In this document: positions 16,142 through 25,480 of the stretch, one piece after another
Position numbering within the stretch: the first letter of the stretch is position 1
How the letters are laid out: the number at the start of each line of letters is the position of its first letter
Source: UBA8337 sp965221415
Lineage (GTDB): Bacteria > Pseudomonadota > Alphaproteobacteria > RS24
Reading direction: 5' to 3'
NCBI GenBank assembly: GCA_965221415.1
Contig: OZ244887.1
Location: 62,001-126,000, forward strand
DNA length: 64,000 nt
The notes under the pieces: generated by a model
Database searches by the model: none
The model's input: only the letters and a program-made list of their open reading frames with translations
Told to the model about the DNA's origin: nothing
Translations under genes and position numbers: made by a program

Positions 16142-16969
16142 ATGCCCGAACTCCCCGAAGTCGAAACTGTTTGCCGAGGGCTTGCCCCCTATCTTGAGGG
16201 GCAGCGTATTGCGCATGTGCATTTGGCGCGGCCAGATTTACGCTTTCCTTTTCCTGAAGGTTTTGCTGCGCGGTTGCGCGGGGCGACGGTTTGCCATTTT
16301 GGCCGCCGCGCAAAATATTTATTGGCGGAAATGGAAAAAGACGGTGCGCGATTTTTCTGGCTCAGTCATTTGGGCATGAGCGGACGCTTTATATATAAGC
16401 ATGAGATTCCTGACAAACATGTACATGTCCGCTTTGAAATGGAGGACGGCACGGTCTTACATTACGCCGACCCGCGCCGTTTCGGGTTTATGGATTTGAT
16501 TGAAGGTGCGCCTGAGACCTCGCCGTTTCTGGCACATCTTGGGCCTGAGCCGTTAAGCAACGCGTTTCATCTGGATATGCTTGTTGCGGCGTGTGCGGGG
16601 CGCAAATCGCCGATTAAAAATGTCCTGCTCGACCAGCGCGTGGTGGCAGGTCTTGGCAATATTTATGTGTGCGAGGCGTTGTTTATGGCGAGGATTAGCC
16701 CGCGTCGCTTGGCCGCCCATGTCGGCCCCAAGCGGCTCGCCCGACTTGTCCCCGCGATTTGCGATGTGTTGGCGCAAGCCATTGACGCAGGCGGGTCTTC
16801 GCTGCGCGACTTTGCCGATAGCGATGGCAAGCTTGGCTATTTTCAGCATCATTTTCTGGTTTATGACCGCGAAGGCCTTGCTTGTCCGACGCCGAAGTGC
16901 CGTGCTAGCATCCAACGGATTGTGCAATCGGGGCGGTCGAGTTTTTTCTGCCCCAAATGCCAAAGATAA
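16142..16969 (+). CDS. mutM: Formamidopyrimidine-DNA glycosylase
   Basis: A 275-residue bifunctional glycosylase/AP lyase that removes 8-oxoguanine and formamidopyrimidines. The N-terminal catalytic proline (P2) and E3 lie in MPELPEVETVCRGLAPYL. The conserved lysine is in GRRAKYLL, and the helix-two-turn-helix has LLDQRVVAGLGNIYVCEAL. A C-terminal zinc finger is formed by the cysteines of CPTPKCRASI and FFCPKCQR. The start is fixed by the catalytic proline, although the frame is open upstream. It is divergent from ubiE-ubiB, a conserved alphaproteobacterial arrangement. Confidence 0.96.
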   Translation: MPELPEVETVCRGLAPYLEGQRIAHVHLARPDLRFPFPEGFAARLRGATVCHFGRRAKYLLAEMEKDGARFFWLSHLGMSGRFIYKHEIPDKHVHVRFEMEDGTVLHYADPRRFGFMDLIEGAPETSPFLAHLGPEPLSNAFHLDMLVAACAGRKSPIKNVLLDQRVVAGLGNIYVCEALFMARISPRRLAAHVGPKRLARLVPAICDVLAQAIDAGGSSLRDFADSDGKLGYFQHHFLVYDREGLACPTPKCRASIQRIVQSGRSSFFCPKCQR

Positions 16970-16982
16970 AGAGAGAGATAGG

Positions 16983-17369
16983 ATGTCCATGCGCCGCCTC
17001 ATTGGTTTTTTTATAGTGTTTTTAGGACTTATCGGGTCAGCACAGGCGCAAAATAGTGCCTATTTGTCGGCTGTGCCAGATATTCCCCTAGCCGCAGGGC
17101 TTGAGGAATTGGCCGAGGGCACATTGATATTTGACAAACCCCAAGGGCGCATTGTTCAGCTGACCGCCGCCCTTGGTGTGGATATGAAGGCGGGCGACAT
17201 ACGGGCATTTTATGTCAAAAGCCTGCCCAATTTGGGATGGCAAAACACTACAGCCCCCACCCCACCCCACAATGTCTTGACTTTTGCCCGCAAAGGCGAA
17301 ATTTTGCGTATAACATTCGCGGCTGATTTGGTGATATTTGATTTAGTGCCAGATACAATCGTGCCATAG
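16983..17369 (+). CDS. Small exported protein of unknown function
   Basis: A 128-residue protein with a signal peptide: MSMRRLIGFFIVFLGLIGS, then AQAQNS as a likely cleavage region. The mature part has VPDIPLAAGLEELAEG, the FDKPQGRIVQLTA segment and FYVKSLPNLGWQ. I recognise it as a conserved periplasmic protein found near mutM and an enoyl-CoA hydratase gene in alphaproteobacteria, but know no function. No lipobox is seen. A second ATG at 16989 is equally plausible: it has AGGA five bases upstream. It lies 13 bases after mutM and 21 before the hydratase gene. Confidence 0.75.
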   Translation: MSMRRLIGFFIVFLGLIGSAQAQNSAYLSAVPDIPLAAGLEELAEGTLIFDKPQGRIVQLTAALGVDMKAGDIRAFYVKSLPNLGWQNTTAPTPPHNVLTFARKGEILRITFAADLVIFDLVPDTIVP

Positions 17370-17390
17370 ATAAATAATAGGAAAACGAAA

Positions 17391-18167
17391 ATGAAATATG
17401 AAAATATTCTTGTCGAAACACGCGGTAAAGTCGGGTTGATAACGCTGCATCGCCCGCAAGCGTTAAACGCTTTATGCGATGCGCTGATGGATGAGCTGAC
17501 GCACGCCATTCAAGCGTTTGATGGCGACGATAAAATCGGCTGCATGGTGCTGACTGGTTCGCCCAAAGCTTTTGCAGCGGGGGCTGATATTAAAGAAATG
17601 GCGTCAAAAACATATGCCGATGTGATGGCGGAAGATTTTATCACAGCCAATTGGGAGGCCGCCGCCAAGGCGCGCAAACCGATTATCGCCGCGGTCGCAG
17701 GCTATGCGCTTGGGGGCGGCTGCGAGCTTGCCATGATGTGCGACTTTATTCTTGCCGCAGACACGGCCAAGTTCGGCCAACCAGAGATTAATCTGGGGGT
17801 TATTCCAGGTGCTGGTGGCACGCAGCGACTGACCCGCTTTGTGGGTAAGTCTAAGGCGATGGAAATGTGCCTCACAGGTCGCATGATGGATGCCGATGAG
17901 GCCGAACGCTGCGGGCTTGTCTCTCGCATTATCGCGGCTGACGCGTTGATTGAAGAAGCGGTTGGCGTGGCCGAAAAAATTGCTGAGAAATCGCTGCCCT
18001 CGGTCTATACGGCAAAAGAATGTGTGAATGTGGCCTTTGAGACCAGTTTGCGCGAAGGGGTGCATCACGAGCGCCGCGTTTTTCATGCGCTTTTCGCTTT
18101 TGATGACCAAAGCGAAGGCATGGCGGCCTTTAATGAAAAGCGCGCGCCCAAATTCACTAATAAATAG
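17391..18167 (+). CDS. Enoyl-CoA hydratase (crotonase family)
   Basis: A 258-residue crotonase that adds water to trans-2-enoyl-CoA in beta-oxidation. The oxyanion-hole loop is FAAGADIKEM. The two catalytic glutamates are E112 in GGGCELAMMCD and E132 in GQPEINLGVIPGAGGTQRL; their 20-residue spacing is that of classical enoyl-CoA hydratase, so it should be a true hydratase rather than an isomerase. The ATG is at 17391. The position between mutM and rpsT-dnaA is conserved in alphaproteobacteria. The substrate chain length is unknown. Confidence 0.92.
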   Translation: MKYENILVETRGKVGLITLHRPQALNALCDALMDELTHAIQAFDGDDKIGCMVLTGSPKAFAAGADIKEMASKTYADVMAEDFITANWEAAAKARKPIIAAVAGYALGGGCELAMMCDFILAADTAKFGQPEINLGVIPGAGGTQRLTRFVGKSKAMEMCLTGRMMDADEAERCGLVSRIIAADALIEEAVGVAEKIAEKSLPSVYTAKECVNVAFETSLREGVHHERRVFHALFAFDDQSEGMAAFNEKRAPKFTNK

Positions 18168-18245
18168 CGTGAATTTGCGTGTTGACCTTAGACAGCGGGC
18201 AGCCTATAACGCCCCGATATTTGTTTGAAACAGGAATCCGAGATT

Positions 18246-18509
18246 ATGGCTAATACGAAATCCGCCAAAAAAATGGTTCGCAAAATTGCAACGCGCACAC
18301 AGCGCAATCGCGACCAGATGTCACGCATGCGGACATTTGTCCGCCGCGTCGACGAAGCGGTCGCAGCCGGCGACAAAACAAAAGCCGTCGAAGCTTTACG
18401 CGCCGTCCAGCCATTGATTGCCCGTGCAGGGCGCAAAGGTCTTTTGCATAAGCGGGCGGCATCGCGCAAAGTATCGCGCCTGTCGAAGCGGATTAGCGCC
18501 ATCGTTTAG
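18246..18509 (+). CDS. rpsT: 30S ribosomal protein S20
   Basis: An 87-residue, highly basic protein of the S20 family that binds the 5' domain of 16S rRNA. The start MANTKSAKKMVRKIATRTQR is typical, and the C-terminal GLLHKRAASRKVSRLSKRI closes the family pattern. The frame extends to 18225, but the ATG at 18246 has an AGGAA site. It is followed by a strong terminator and then the dnaA upstream region. Confidence 0.96.
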   Translation: MANTKSAKKMVRKIATRTQRNRDQMSRMRTFVRRVDEAVAAGDKTKAVEALRAVQPLIARAGRKGLLHKRAASRKVSRLSKRISAIV

Positions 18510-18531
18510 TGGCTACCAACGCCTTATTTTT

Positions 18532-18566
18532 AAAACGCCCCAGCTCTGCGTGCGGGCGTTTTTTTT
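18532..18566 (+). terminator. Rho-independent terminator of rpsT
   Basis: AAAACGCCC (18532-18540) pairs with GGGCGTTTT (18554-18562) around a 13-base loop, and the T-run continues to 18566. It begins 23 bases after the rpsT stop. The A-rich 5' arm would also allow weaker function on the other strand. Confidence 0.88.
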
Positions 18567-19053
18567 GGCTCTTTTTTGCGCCGACAAGCCGCCCAAAAAA
18601 TAAAAGTGCAAAATAAAAATGTTATGAATTCAAAAAAAAATGACTGTTCTTGTTTCCTTCTGGTTGCCAGATTGGTTTCTTGTTTGTATCGTCATCAAGT
18701 GTTGAAAGCCGCAGTTTAATTGGCTTTCTGGTGGTTTGATTTTTGGTTGGAATCTCTAAGTGGAATCTCCAAATGGAATCAAAGGCCTAGACACATAGGA
18801 GGGGCGTCGCGGTGAAGGGGTTTTCAAAAGAGATCATTTTGCAGCGACAAGATAGAAAAAGAATGGGCAGAAAATAAGCCATATAATTTGTACTCACGAT
18901 AGTTTTATGCATCGCTTTATTACGTTTTCTTAATGCTTAACGCTTATCCCCCCTTTGATTATGTCGTGTTGTTTTGCGCCCCTGCGGCAGCAAAATAGCG
19001 CAAATGGAGATAGTGCTGCGGGACAGACCCCCAGCCATAATAAGGGACACGTG
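18567..19053 (+). other. AT-rich non-coding region upstream of dnaA
   Basis: A gene-free stretch of 487 bases between the rpsT terminator and dnaA, rich in A and T runs. It contains three tandem 13-mers (18748-18785) and two only 7-of-9 matches to the DnaA box (TTATGCATC near 18906 and TTATCCCCC near 18944). An origin of replication or the dnaA promoter could lie here, but no convincing cluster of consensus DnaA boxes is visible, so oriC is not called. The frame of dnaA runs open back to 18955, but the good start is at 19054. Confidence 0.5.
18748..18785 (+). repeat. Three tandem 13-mer iteron-like repeats upstream of dnaA
   Basis: TGGAATCTCTAAG (18748-18760), TGGAATCTCCAAA (18761-18773) and the partial TGGAATCAAAGG (18774-18785) follow each other without spacers. 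The shared core is TGGAATC. Direct 13-mers in an AT-rich region beside dnaA recall origin-unwinding or regulator-binding iterons. The role is unproven. Confidence 0.7.
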
Positions 19054-20577
19054 ATGAGCGAGCATAATGGGAAAACAGATAATGACGACATCACAGCCGA
19101 GGCGCGTGCAGCTAGCGCAAAGCCCGAAAAAAATGAAAAAGAAAAAAATGAAAAACATGATGCGCTGAACGCGCAATGGCATCGCATACGGGCGCGTCTG
19201 CGTGGCGAGTTGGGCGATGCGACGTTTAACAGTTGGTTCAAAATGCTCGAAGTGAGCGGCACCCAAAAGGGGCGCGTCACCTTGCATGTGCCGACGCGCT
19301 TTGTGCGCAGTTGGATTGAGGCGCATTATCTGTCGCGTATTCGTGACTATTGGCGCGACGAGGATGCCAGTGTGCGTCGCATCGATATTGAGTTGCAGCA
19401 AGCCTTTGCGTCACGCGAGAAAAAACCCGCCGTGCGCGAGCAAAGAGCCGTCATTGCCAAGAAAAACCCTCTGGCGAAGACCGTGCGGACGCCATCGCAA
19501 GCCGCACAGCCAGCGAGCGAACAGACGGGGCGCGATGATGTCGGTGCGCCACTGGATGCGCGTTTTACGTTTGATAATTTTATTGTTGGTAAATCGAACG
19601 AGCTGGCGCATGCCGCAGCACGCCGCCTCACCGAAGGCGATAGCGTGGCGTTTAATCCGCTATTTTTATATGGCGGCGTGGGGCTTGGTAAAACACATTT
19701 GATGCATGCGATTGCATGGGAGATTCGTCGTCAAGACCCGTCGCGTGTGGTGCTGTATCTTTCGGCTGAAAAGTTCATGTATCAATTTATCCGCGCCTTG
19801 CGGTTTAAAGACACAATGGCCTTTAAGCAGCAGTTTCGCGAAGTCGATGTGTTGATGATTGATGATATTCAGTTCATCGCCGGCAAGGATTCCACGCAAG
19901 AGGAGTTTTTCCATACCTTTAATGCGCTGATTGACCATAATCGTCAGGTGATTATCTCTGCGGATAGGTCGCCGAGCGATTTGGAAGGCATTGAAGAACG
20001 CATTCGCTCGCGCCTTGGCTGGGGTCTGGTGGCAGATATTCACCCAACGGATTACGAATTGCGGCTCGGCATTTTGCACTCTAAAGCCGAAGGGCTGTCG
20101 ATGCATGCCGATGCGACACCTATCCCGCAGCCTGTGCTTGAGTTTCTTGCTCAGCGCATTGTCTCTAATGTGCGCGAGTTGGAAGGTGCGTTGAACCGCG
20201 TCATTGCTTATGCCAGTTTTGTGGGGCGTCCGATTAGCCTTGAAATGGCGCAAGATGTGCTGCGCGATTTACTGCGCGCCTCAGAACGCCGCGTCACGAT
20301 TGATGAGATTCAACGCCGCGTGGCGGAATATTTCAATGTCAAAATGGGCGATATGCTATCGGCACGCCGCGCGCGGTCTGTGGCACGCCCGCGCCAGATT
20401 GCGATGTATTTGTCGAAGCAGCTGACCACGCGCTCCTTGCCAGAGATTGGCCGCAAGTTTGGCGGGCGCGACCATACAACGGTCATTCATGCGGTGCGCA
20501 AGATCGAACAATTGCGCGATGAAGACCCCGCACTCGACGAAGATGTCGACCTGTTACGGCGGATGCTGGAAAACTAG
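19054..20577 (+). CDS. dnaA: Chromosomal replication initiator protein DnaA
   Basis: A 507-residue AAA+ initiator that binds origin DnaA boxes and opens DNA. Domain I is marked by ELGDATFNSWFKML. The AAA+ module has Walker A GGVGLGKTHLMHA near 207 and Walker B VDVLMIDDIQFI. The C-terminal DNA-binding signature GGRDHTTVIHAVRKIE is near 470-485. The ATG at 19054 has TAAGGGA six bases upstream; a GTG sits directly before it. A charged N-terminal extension of about 38 residues, rich in K, E and N, precedes domain I and is unusual. First gene of dnaA-dnaN-recF-gyrB. Confidence 0.96.
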   Translation: MSEHNGKTDNDDITAEARAASAKPEKNEKEKNEKHDALNAQWHRIRARLRGELGDATFNSWFKMLEVSGTQKGRVTLHVPTRFVRSWIEAHYLSRIRDYWRDEDASVRRIDIELQQAFASREKKPAVREQRAVIAKKNPLAKTVRTPSQAAQPASEQTGRDDVGAPLDARFTFDNFIVGKSNELAHAAARRLTEGDSVAFNPLFLYGGVGLGKTHLMHAIAWEIRRQDPSRVVLYLSAEKFMYQFIRALRFKDTMAFKQQFREVDVLMIDDIQFIAGKDSTQEEFFHTFNALIDHNRQVIISADRSPSDLEGIEERIRSRLGWGLVADIHPTDYELRLGILHSKAEGLSMHADATPIPQPVLEFLAQRIVSNVRELEGALNRVIAYASFVGRPISLEMAQDVLRDLLRASERRVTIDEIQRRVAEYFNVKMGDMLSARRARSVARPRQIAMYLSKQLTTRSLPEIGRKFGGRDHTTVIHAVRKIEQLRDEDPALDEDVDLLRRMLEN

Positions 20578-20675
20578 CGTTTATCGCTTTAAATCGTTAA
20601 AAAAACTGCCCTATTAGCGGGCAATTCTGCTATATTTTGGGCAGAGAGATTCGTTAGCAAGCAGGAGATGGTTTG

Positions 20676-21794
20676 ATGAAAACAGTGATTGAACGCAGTG
20701 ATTTGTTGAAAGCTTTGAATCACGTGCAAAGCGTCGTCGAACGGCGCAACACCATCCCTATTTTGTCGAACGTGCTGCTCGAGGCCGACAACGGTGTGCT
20801 GGGGCTGACGGCGACGGATTTGGAAATCGAAATGCGCGAGCGCGTCGAGGCTGAAGTTGTCGAAGCCGGGGCGATTACCGCACCTGCCCATATGCTATAC
20901 GATATTGTGCGCAAACTACCCGAAGGGGCGCAAATCGAATTAGCGACCGATGAAACAGGCGGCAGGCTCAATCTAACCGCAGGCCAATCAAGCTTTGCGC
21001 TGCAAGCCTTGCCGCGCGAAGATTTTCCAGCCATGGCGCAAGATGAAATGCCCGTTGCGTTTGCGCTGCTGGGCAATGATTTACGCCGCCTTATCGACAA
21101 GACGCGCTTTGCTATTTCGGTCGAAGAAACACGGTATTATCTGAACGGCATTTATTTGCACGTGTTGGAAGAAGGCGGTGCTGATTTGCTGCGCGCGGTG
21201 GCAACCGATGGACATCGTTTGGCGCGGGTGCAAATGCCGCGTCCCGTTGGGGCTGAGGCGATGCCCGCGATTATCATTCCGCGCAAAACCGTTGGCGAAG
21301 TGCAAAAACTGCTCGAAGAAGATGACGGCGAGGTATCGCTGCAAGTCTCTGACACGAAAGTTAATTTTGCTTTTTCAAATATCGTGCTGACCTCGAAATT
21401 AATCGATGGCAAGTTTCCCGATTACACACGCGTCATCCCGTCTGATAATGACAAGGTGCTGAGCGTCGATGCCAAAAGCTTTGCGCAAAGCGTCGACCGT
21501 GTCTCGGCGATTTCAAGCGAGAAATCGCGCGCGGTGAAATTGGCACTCGATAAAGACAGTCTGGGGCTATCTGTTTCCAACCCCGATAGCGGCTCGGCCA
21601 ATGATGCGCTGAGTGTGTCTTACAGCGCAGCGGCGATGGAAATCGGCTTTAATGCACGTTATTTGATGGATATTACCGGCCAGCTCGATGGCGAGACCGC
21701 CACATTCGAATTGGCCGATAGCGGCTCGCCGACATTGGTGCGCGACGACCAAGATACTGATGCGCTTTATGTGCTGATGCCGATGCGGGTCTAA
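20676..21794 (+). CDS. dnaN: DNA polymerase III beta subunit (sliding clamp)
   Basis: A 372-residue ring-forming clamp that gives processivity to DNA polymerase III. It begins MKTVIERSDLLKALNHVQSV and has the NTIPILSNVLLEA segment. The hydrophobic pocket region and the C-terminal LYVLMPMRV, typical of beta clamps, are present. The ATG at 20676 has AGGAG eight bases upstream; a TTG codon earlier is ignored. It lies 98 bases after dnaA and its stop directly abuts the recF start. Confidence 0.97.
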   Translation: MKTVIERSDLLKALNHVQSVVERRNTIPILSNVLLEADNGVLGLTATDLEIEMRERVEAEVVEAGAITAPAHMLYDIVRKLPEGAQIELATDETGGRLNLTAGQSSFALQALPREDFPAMAQDEMPVAFALLGNDLRRLIDKTRFAISVEETRYYLNGIYLHVLEEGGADLLRAVATDGHRLARVQMPRPVGAEAMPAIIIPRKTVGEVQKLLEEDDGEVSLQVSDTKVNFAFSNIVLTSKLIDGKFPDYTRVIPSDNDKVLSVDAKSFAQSVDRVSAISSEKSRAVKLALDKDSLGLSVSNPDSGSANDALSVSYSAAAMEIGFNARYLMDITGQLDGETATFELADSGSPTLVRDDQDTDALYVLMPMRV

Positions 21795-23018
21795 ATGGCG
21801 CGTGCGCCAGCCATCCACACCAAAATGCACACCAAACCCTGTGCCGATGAGCCCGCGCTTGCACCGAAATCAGAGGCATTAGATGCGTTGACCTCTCCCC
21901 ATATTACGCGGCTGCGCCTCACCCGATTTCGCTCGCACGAAGCGCTCGATTTGGCTTGCGCGAATGGCGCGGTGGTTATCACAGGCGCCAATGGTATCGG
22001 CAAAACAAATGTGCTAGAGGCGATTTCTATGTTGGCGCCCGGGCGCGGGCTTAGAAGTGCGACGTTTGAAGCGTTACAATATCAGCACCAAGGCGGCTGG
22101 ACGGTATTGGCCGATGTGCAAGGTGCGATGGGTGAGCTGCGCGCGGGCGTTGCTTTTGATGGCGATGGCGGACGGCGCGTGCGCATTGATGGGACAACGC
22201 GCCGCGTCGAGGATTTGGCGCAAGCTGTGCCGCAGCTTTGGCTGACCCCGGCTATGGATAGGTTGTTTAGCGATGGTGCTAGCGGGCGGCGCAAGTTTCT
22301 TGACCGCTTTGCCCAGACGTTGGATAGCGGCCTGTCGCGGCATTTATCGGCTTATGAAAAGGCCATGCGCGAGCGCAATCGGCTGCTTGTGACGGCAGGC
22401 ACGCCGTTTTCGCAAAATAGCTGGCTGGACGGCATCGAAGAAACCATGGGCGTAGAAGGAGTCGCGATTGCAAATGCCCGCCTTGGTGCGCTCGATGCGT
22501 TGGCTGTCGGCTTGGGCGACGTGCCTGAAGCGGCGTTTCCGCGCGCTGAGATTGCCTTGGAAGGCACATTGGAAGCAGCGTTGCGCACTGCGCCTGCGGT
22601 TGATGTGGAAGACGCTTTTCGCGCGCGATTGTTGCAGGCACGCCCCTTAGATGCCAATGCGGGGCGCACCCTAGAAGGCCCGCACCGTAGCGATTTGCAA
22701 GTGTCTTATATGGCCAAAAACATGCCTGCGGCGGCGTGTTCAACGGGCGAACAAAAGGCGTTGTTGGTGGGGTTGATATTGGCACAAGCCCACAGTGTTG
22801 CCGCCCGCATTGGGCAGATGCCTTTATTGCTGCTCGACGAAGTGGCCGCCCATTTAGACCCGCATCGGCGTGCGGCACTGGCTGATATTTTAACCCATTT
22901 GGGCGGGCAAAGTTGGATTACCGGCACCGAAGCGGCGGCGTTTTCGGGCTTTGCAAAAAATGCGCCGATGACCGCAATTAATATGACCGCGATGAACGAA
23001 GCAGTTACAATAAGCTAA
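21795..23018 (+). CDS. recF: DNA replication and repair protein RecF
   Basis: A 407-residue SMC-like ATPase that loads RecA at gaps with RecO and RecR. Walker A is GANGIGKTN at 64-72, the ABC-type signature region is CSTGEQKALLVGLILA, and Walker B is LLLLDEVAAHLD. An N-terminal extension of about 35 residues rich in A, P and H precedes the core, which starts at ITRLRLTRFRSHEALD; the true start could be internal, but the ATG at 21795 immediately follows the dnaN stop and would be coupled. The order dnaN-recF-gyrB is the classical one. Confidence 0.94.
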   Translation: MARAPAIHTKMHTKPCADEPALAPKSEALDALTSPHITRLRLTRFRSHEALDLACANGAVVITGANGIGKTNVLEAISMLAPGRGLRSATFEALQYQHQGGWTVLADVQGAMGELRAGVAFDGDGGRRVRIDGTTRRVEDLAQAVPQLWLTPAMDRLFSDGASGRRKFLDRFAQTLDSGLSRHLSAYEKAMRERNRLLVTAGTPFSQNSWLDGIEETMGVEGVAIANARLGALDALAVGLGDVPEAAFPRAEIALEGTLEAALRTAPAVDVEDAFRARLLQARPLDANAGRTLEGPHRSDLQVSYMAKNMPAAACSTGEQKALLVGLILAQAHSVAARIGQMPLLLLDEVAAHLDPHRRAALADILTHLGGQSWITGTEAAAFSGFAKNAPMTAINMTAMNEAVTIS

Positions 23019-23038
23019 CCGAAAATAGAGATAGACAT

Positions 23039-25477
23039 ATGAGTGACCAAGACACAGACCAAAACGAAGAGATTGAAGGCGAAGAATATGATGCTTCTTC
23101 GATTAAGGTTCTTAAAGGGCTAGAGGCGGTGCGCAAACGTCCGGGCATGTATATTGGCGATACGGATGACGGCACGGGGCTGCATCATATGGTTTATGAG
23201 GTGGTTGATAATTCCATTGATGAGGCGTTGGCGGGTCATTGCGATACGGTCGAAGTTGTTTTGAACGGCGATGGGTCGGTGACGGTCTCGGATAATGGCC
23301 GTGGCATCCCGACCGAAATGCACCCCGAAGAGGGCATCTCGGCGGCGCAAGTGATTATGACGCAATTACATGCGGGCGGTAAGTTTGATTCCAATAGCTA
23401 TAAGGTTTCGGGAGGCTTGCACGGCGTGGGCATTTCGGTGGTCAACGCGCTGTCTGATTGGTTGGAGCTGACGATTCAGCGCGATGGTAAAATCCATAGC
23501 CTGCGCTTTGCTCATGGCGATGCCGAGGGCGACCTCGAGGTTGTCGGCGAGAGCCAAGAAACCGGCACGAAGGTTACGTTCCATCCGTCTGAGGGCACGT
23601 TTACGATGGTCGAGTTTAACTTCGAGACGCTGGAGCATCGCTTGCGCGAGTTGGCGTTTTTAAATAGTGGGGTCGATATTATTTTGGAAGACCGCCGTGG
23701 TGCCGAGCCGCGTCGTGTTGAGTTGAAGTTTGATGGCGGGCTGGAAGCATTTGCGCGCTATCTAGACCGCAATAAATCGTCGCTCATCGACACGCCCATC
23801 ACGCTTTATGCCGAGGCCGATGAGGTTGGCGTTGAGTTGGCCTTGTGGTGGAATGACAGCTATCACGAAACTGTTTTGTGCTTCACCAATAATATTCCCC
23901 AACGCGATGGCGGCACGCATTTGGCAGGCTTTCGCGGGGCGTTGACGCGCACGGTCAATAATTATGCCAATCAAACGGGGGTCGCCAAAAAAGAAAAAGT
24001 GTCGATGACTGGCGATGATTGTCGCGAGGGGCTGACGGCGGTGTTGTCGGTGAAAGTGCCAGACCCGAAATTCTCGAGCCAAACCAAAGATAAGCTGGTG
24101 TCGTCTGAAGTCCGCCCGATTGTGGAAAGCGTGGTGAATGATGTGCTGAATAATTGGTTCGAAGAGCATCCGAACGAGGCCAAAATCATTATGCAAAAAG
24201 TTGTTGAGGCGGCGGCCGCACGCGAGGCGGCACGAAAAGCGCGCGAGTTGACGCGGCGCAAAGGTGCGCTCGATGTGTCTAGTCTGCCGGGTAAACTGGC
24301 CGATTGTCAGGAGCGCGACCCGACCCGTGCCGAATTATTTCTGGTCGAGGGCGATAGTGCGGGCGGCTCGGCCAAGCAAGCGCGCAATCGTTCCAATCAG
24401 GCGGTGTTGCCGTTGCGCGGTAAAATCTTGAATGTTGAGCGCGCCCGCTTTGATAAAATGCTGTCCTCGAACGAGATAGGCACGTTGATTACGGCGTTAG
24501 GCACGGGCATTGGGCGCGAGGATTTCGACGTCGAAAAACTGCGCTATCATAAAGTTATCATCATGACCGATGCTGATGTCGATGGTGCGCATATCCGAAC
24601 CCTGCTGTTGACTTTCTTCTATCGGCAAATGCCAGAGGTTATCGAACGCGGGCATTTGTTTATCGCACAGCCGCCTCTCTATAAAATCCGCCGCCAAAGC
24701 TCAGAAAGCTATTTGAAGGATGACGCGGCGTTGGAGGATTATCTGATTGAGGCGGGGCTGAATGAAATTGTGCTGACATTGGCATCGGGCGAGCAACGCG
24801 CAGGGGCTGATTTAGCTAGTCTGTTGACGCAGGCGCGGCAAGTCAAAACAGCCCTGAACGCGCTGCCGGCTAAATATCCGCAATATATTATCGAGCAAAC
24901 GGCGATTGCGGGGGCGTTGACACCAGATATTCTATCGAAGCCTGAGTTGGCCGAACAAAGCGGGTCATATATTGCGGCACGGCTGAACCGTATGGCTGAT
25001 GAGGTCGAGCGCGGTTGGGAAGGCATGCCATCGGGTGATGGGGGGCTGACTTTCGCACGCGAGTTACGCGGGGTGCGCGAGGAGTTTAACGTCGATGGGC
25101 CGCTGATTGCCTCGGCGGATGCGCGTCGTTTGGATGATTTGGCAACCGATTTGCAAGCGGTTTATTTAGACCCTGCAACGCTTGCCATTAAGGATAAAGA
25201 AATCACCATCAATACGCCGAGCCAATTGCTTGCAACGGTGCTTGACCAAGGTCGTCAGGGTATTTCGCTGCAACGCTATAAGGGTCTGGGCGAGATGAAC
25301 CCAGAGCAATTATGGCAGACGACGCTAGATAAAGATGCCCGTTCGCTGCTGCAAGTCAAAGTGCAAGATGTCGCCGAAAGCAATGGCTTGTTCGAGCAAC
25401 TCATGGGCGATGTGGTCGAGCCACGGCGGCAATTTATTCAAGACAATGCGCTGTCCGTTGCCAATCTGGATATTTAA
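23039..25477 (+). CDS. gyrB: DNA gyrase subunit B
   Basis: An 812-residue type IIA topoisomerase subunit that powers negative supercoiling by ATP hydrolysis. The GHKL ATPase boxes are EVVDNSIDEALAGH, SDNGRGIPTEMHPEEG and SGGLHGVGISVVNALS. The TOPRIM domain has EGDSAGGSAKQ near residue 437 and the metal site DADVDGAHIRTLLL near 511. The C-terminus has QRYKGLGEMNPEQLW. It follows recF by 20 bases. Length and motifs are those of alphaproteobacterial GyrB. Confidence 0.97.
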   Translation: MSDQDTDQNEEIEGEEYDASSIKVLKGLEAVRKRPGMYIGDTDDGTGLHHMVYEVVDNSIDEALAGHCDTVEVVLNGDGSVTVSDNGRGIPTEMHPEEGISAAQVIMTQLHAGGKFDSNSYKVSGGLHGVGISVVNALSDWLELTIQRDGKIHSLRFAHGDAEGDLEVVGESQETGTKVTFHPSEGTFTMVEFNFETLEHRLRELAFLNSGVDIILEDRRGAEPRRVELKFDGGLEAFARYLDRNKSSLIDTPITLYAEADEVGVELALWWNDSYHETVLCFTNNIPQRDGGTHLAGFRGALTRTVNNYANQTGVAKKEKVSMTGDDCREGLTAVLSVKVPDPKFSSQTKDKLVSSEVRPIVESVVNDVLNNWFEEHPNEAKIIMQKVVEAAAAREAARKARELTRRKGALDVSSLPGKLADCQERDPTRAELFLVEGDSAGGSAKQARNRSNQAVLPLRGKILNVERARFDKMLSSNEIGTLITALGTGIGREDFDVEKLRYHKVIIMTDADVDGAHIRTLLLTFFYRQMPEVIERGHLFIAQPPLYKIRRQSSESYLKDDAALEDYLIEAGLNEIVLTLASGEQRAGADLASLLTQARQVKTALNALPAKYPQYIIEQTAIAGALTPDILSKPELAEQSGSYIAARLNRMADEVERGWEGMPSGDGGLTFARELRGVREEFNVDGPLIASADARRLDDLATDLQAVYLDPATLAIKDKEITINTPSQLLATVLDQGRQGISLQRYKGLGEMNPEQLWQTTLDKDARSLLQVKVQDVAESNGLFEQLMGDVVEPRRQFIQDNALSVANLDI

Positions 25478-25480
25478 TCC

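Noticed and set aside
16047..16313. N-terminal extension of ubiE of about 89 residues
   Set aside because: It lies over the mutM start and upstream gap on the other strand and has no homology to UbiE; the ATG at 16046 gives the normal protein.
18748..18785. Three direct repeats that could suggest a CRISPR array
   Set aside because: The units are 13 bases, directly adjacent with no spacers, and there are no cas genes in the window.
18900..18955. DnaA boxes marking oriC upstream of dnaA
   Set aside because: Only two sites with seven of nine matches are visible; this is too weak to call an origin.
20599..20624. Terminator between dnaA and dnaN
   Set aside because: The TGCCC/GGGCA hairpin has its T-run only on the minus strand, where no gene needs it; the stem is only five pairs.
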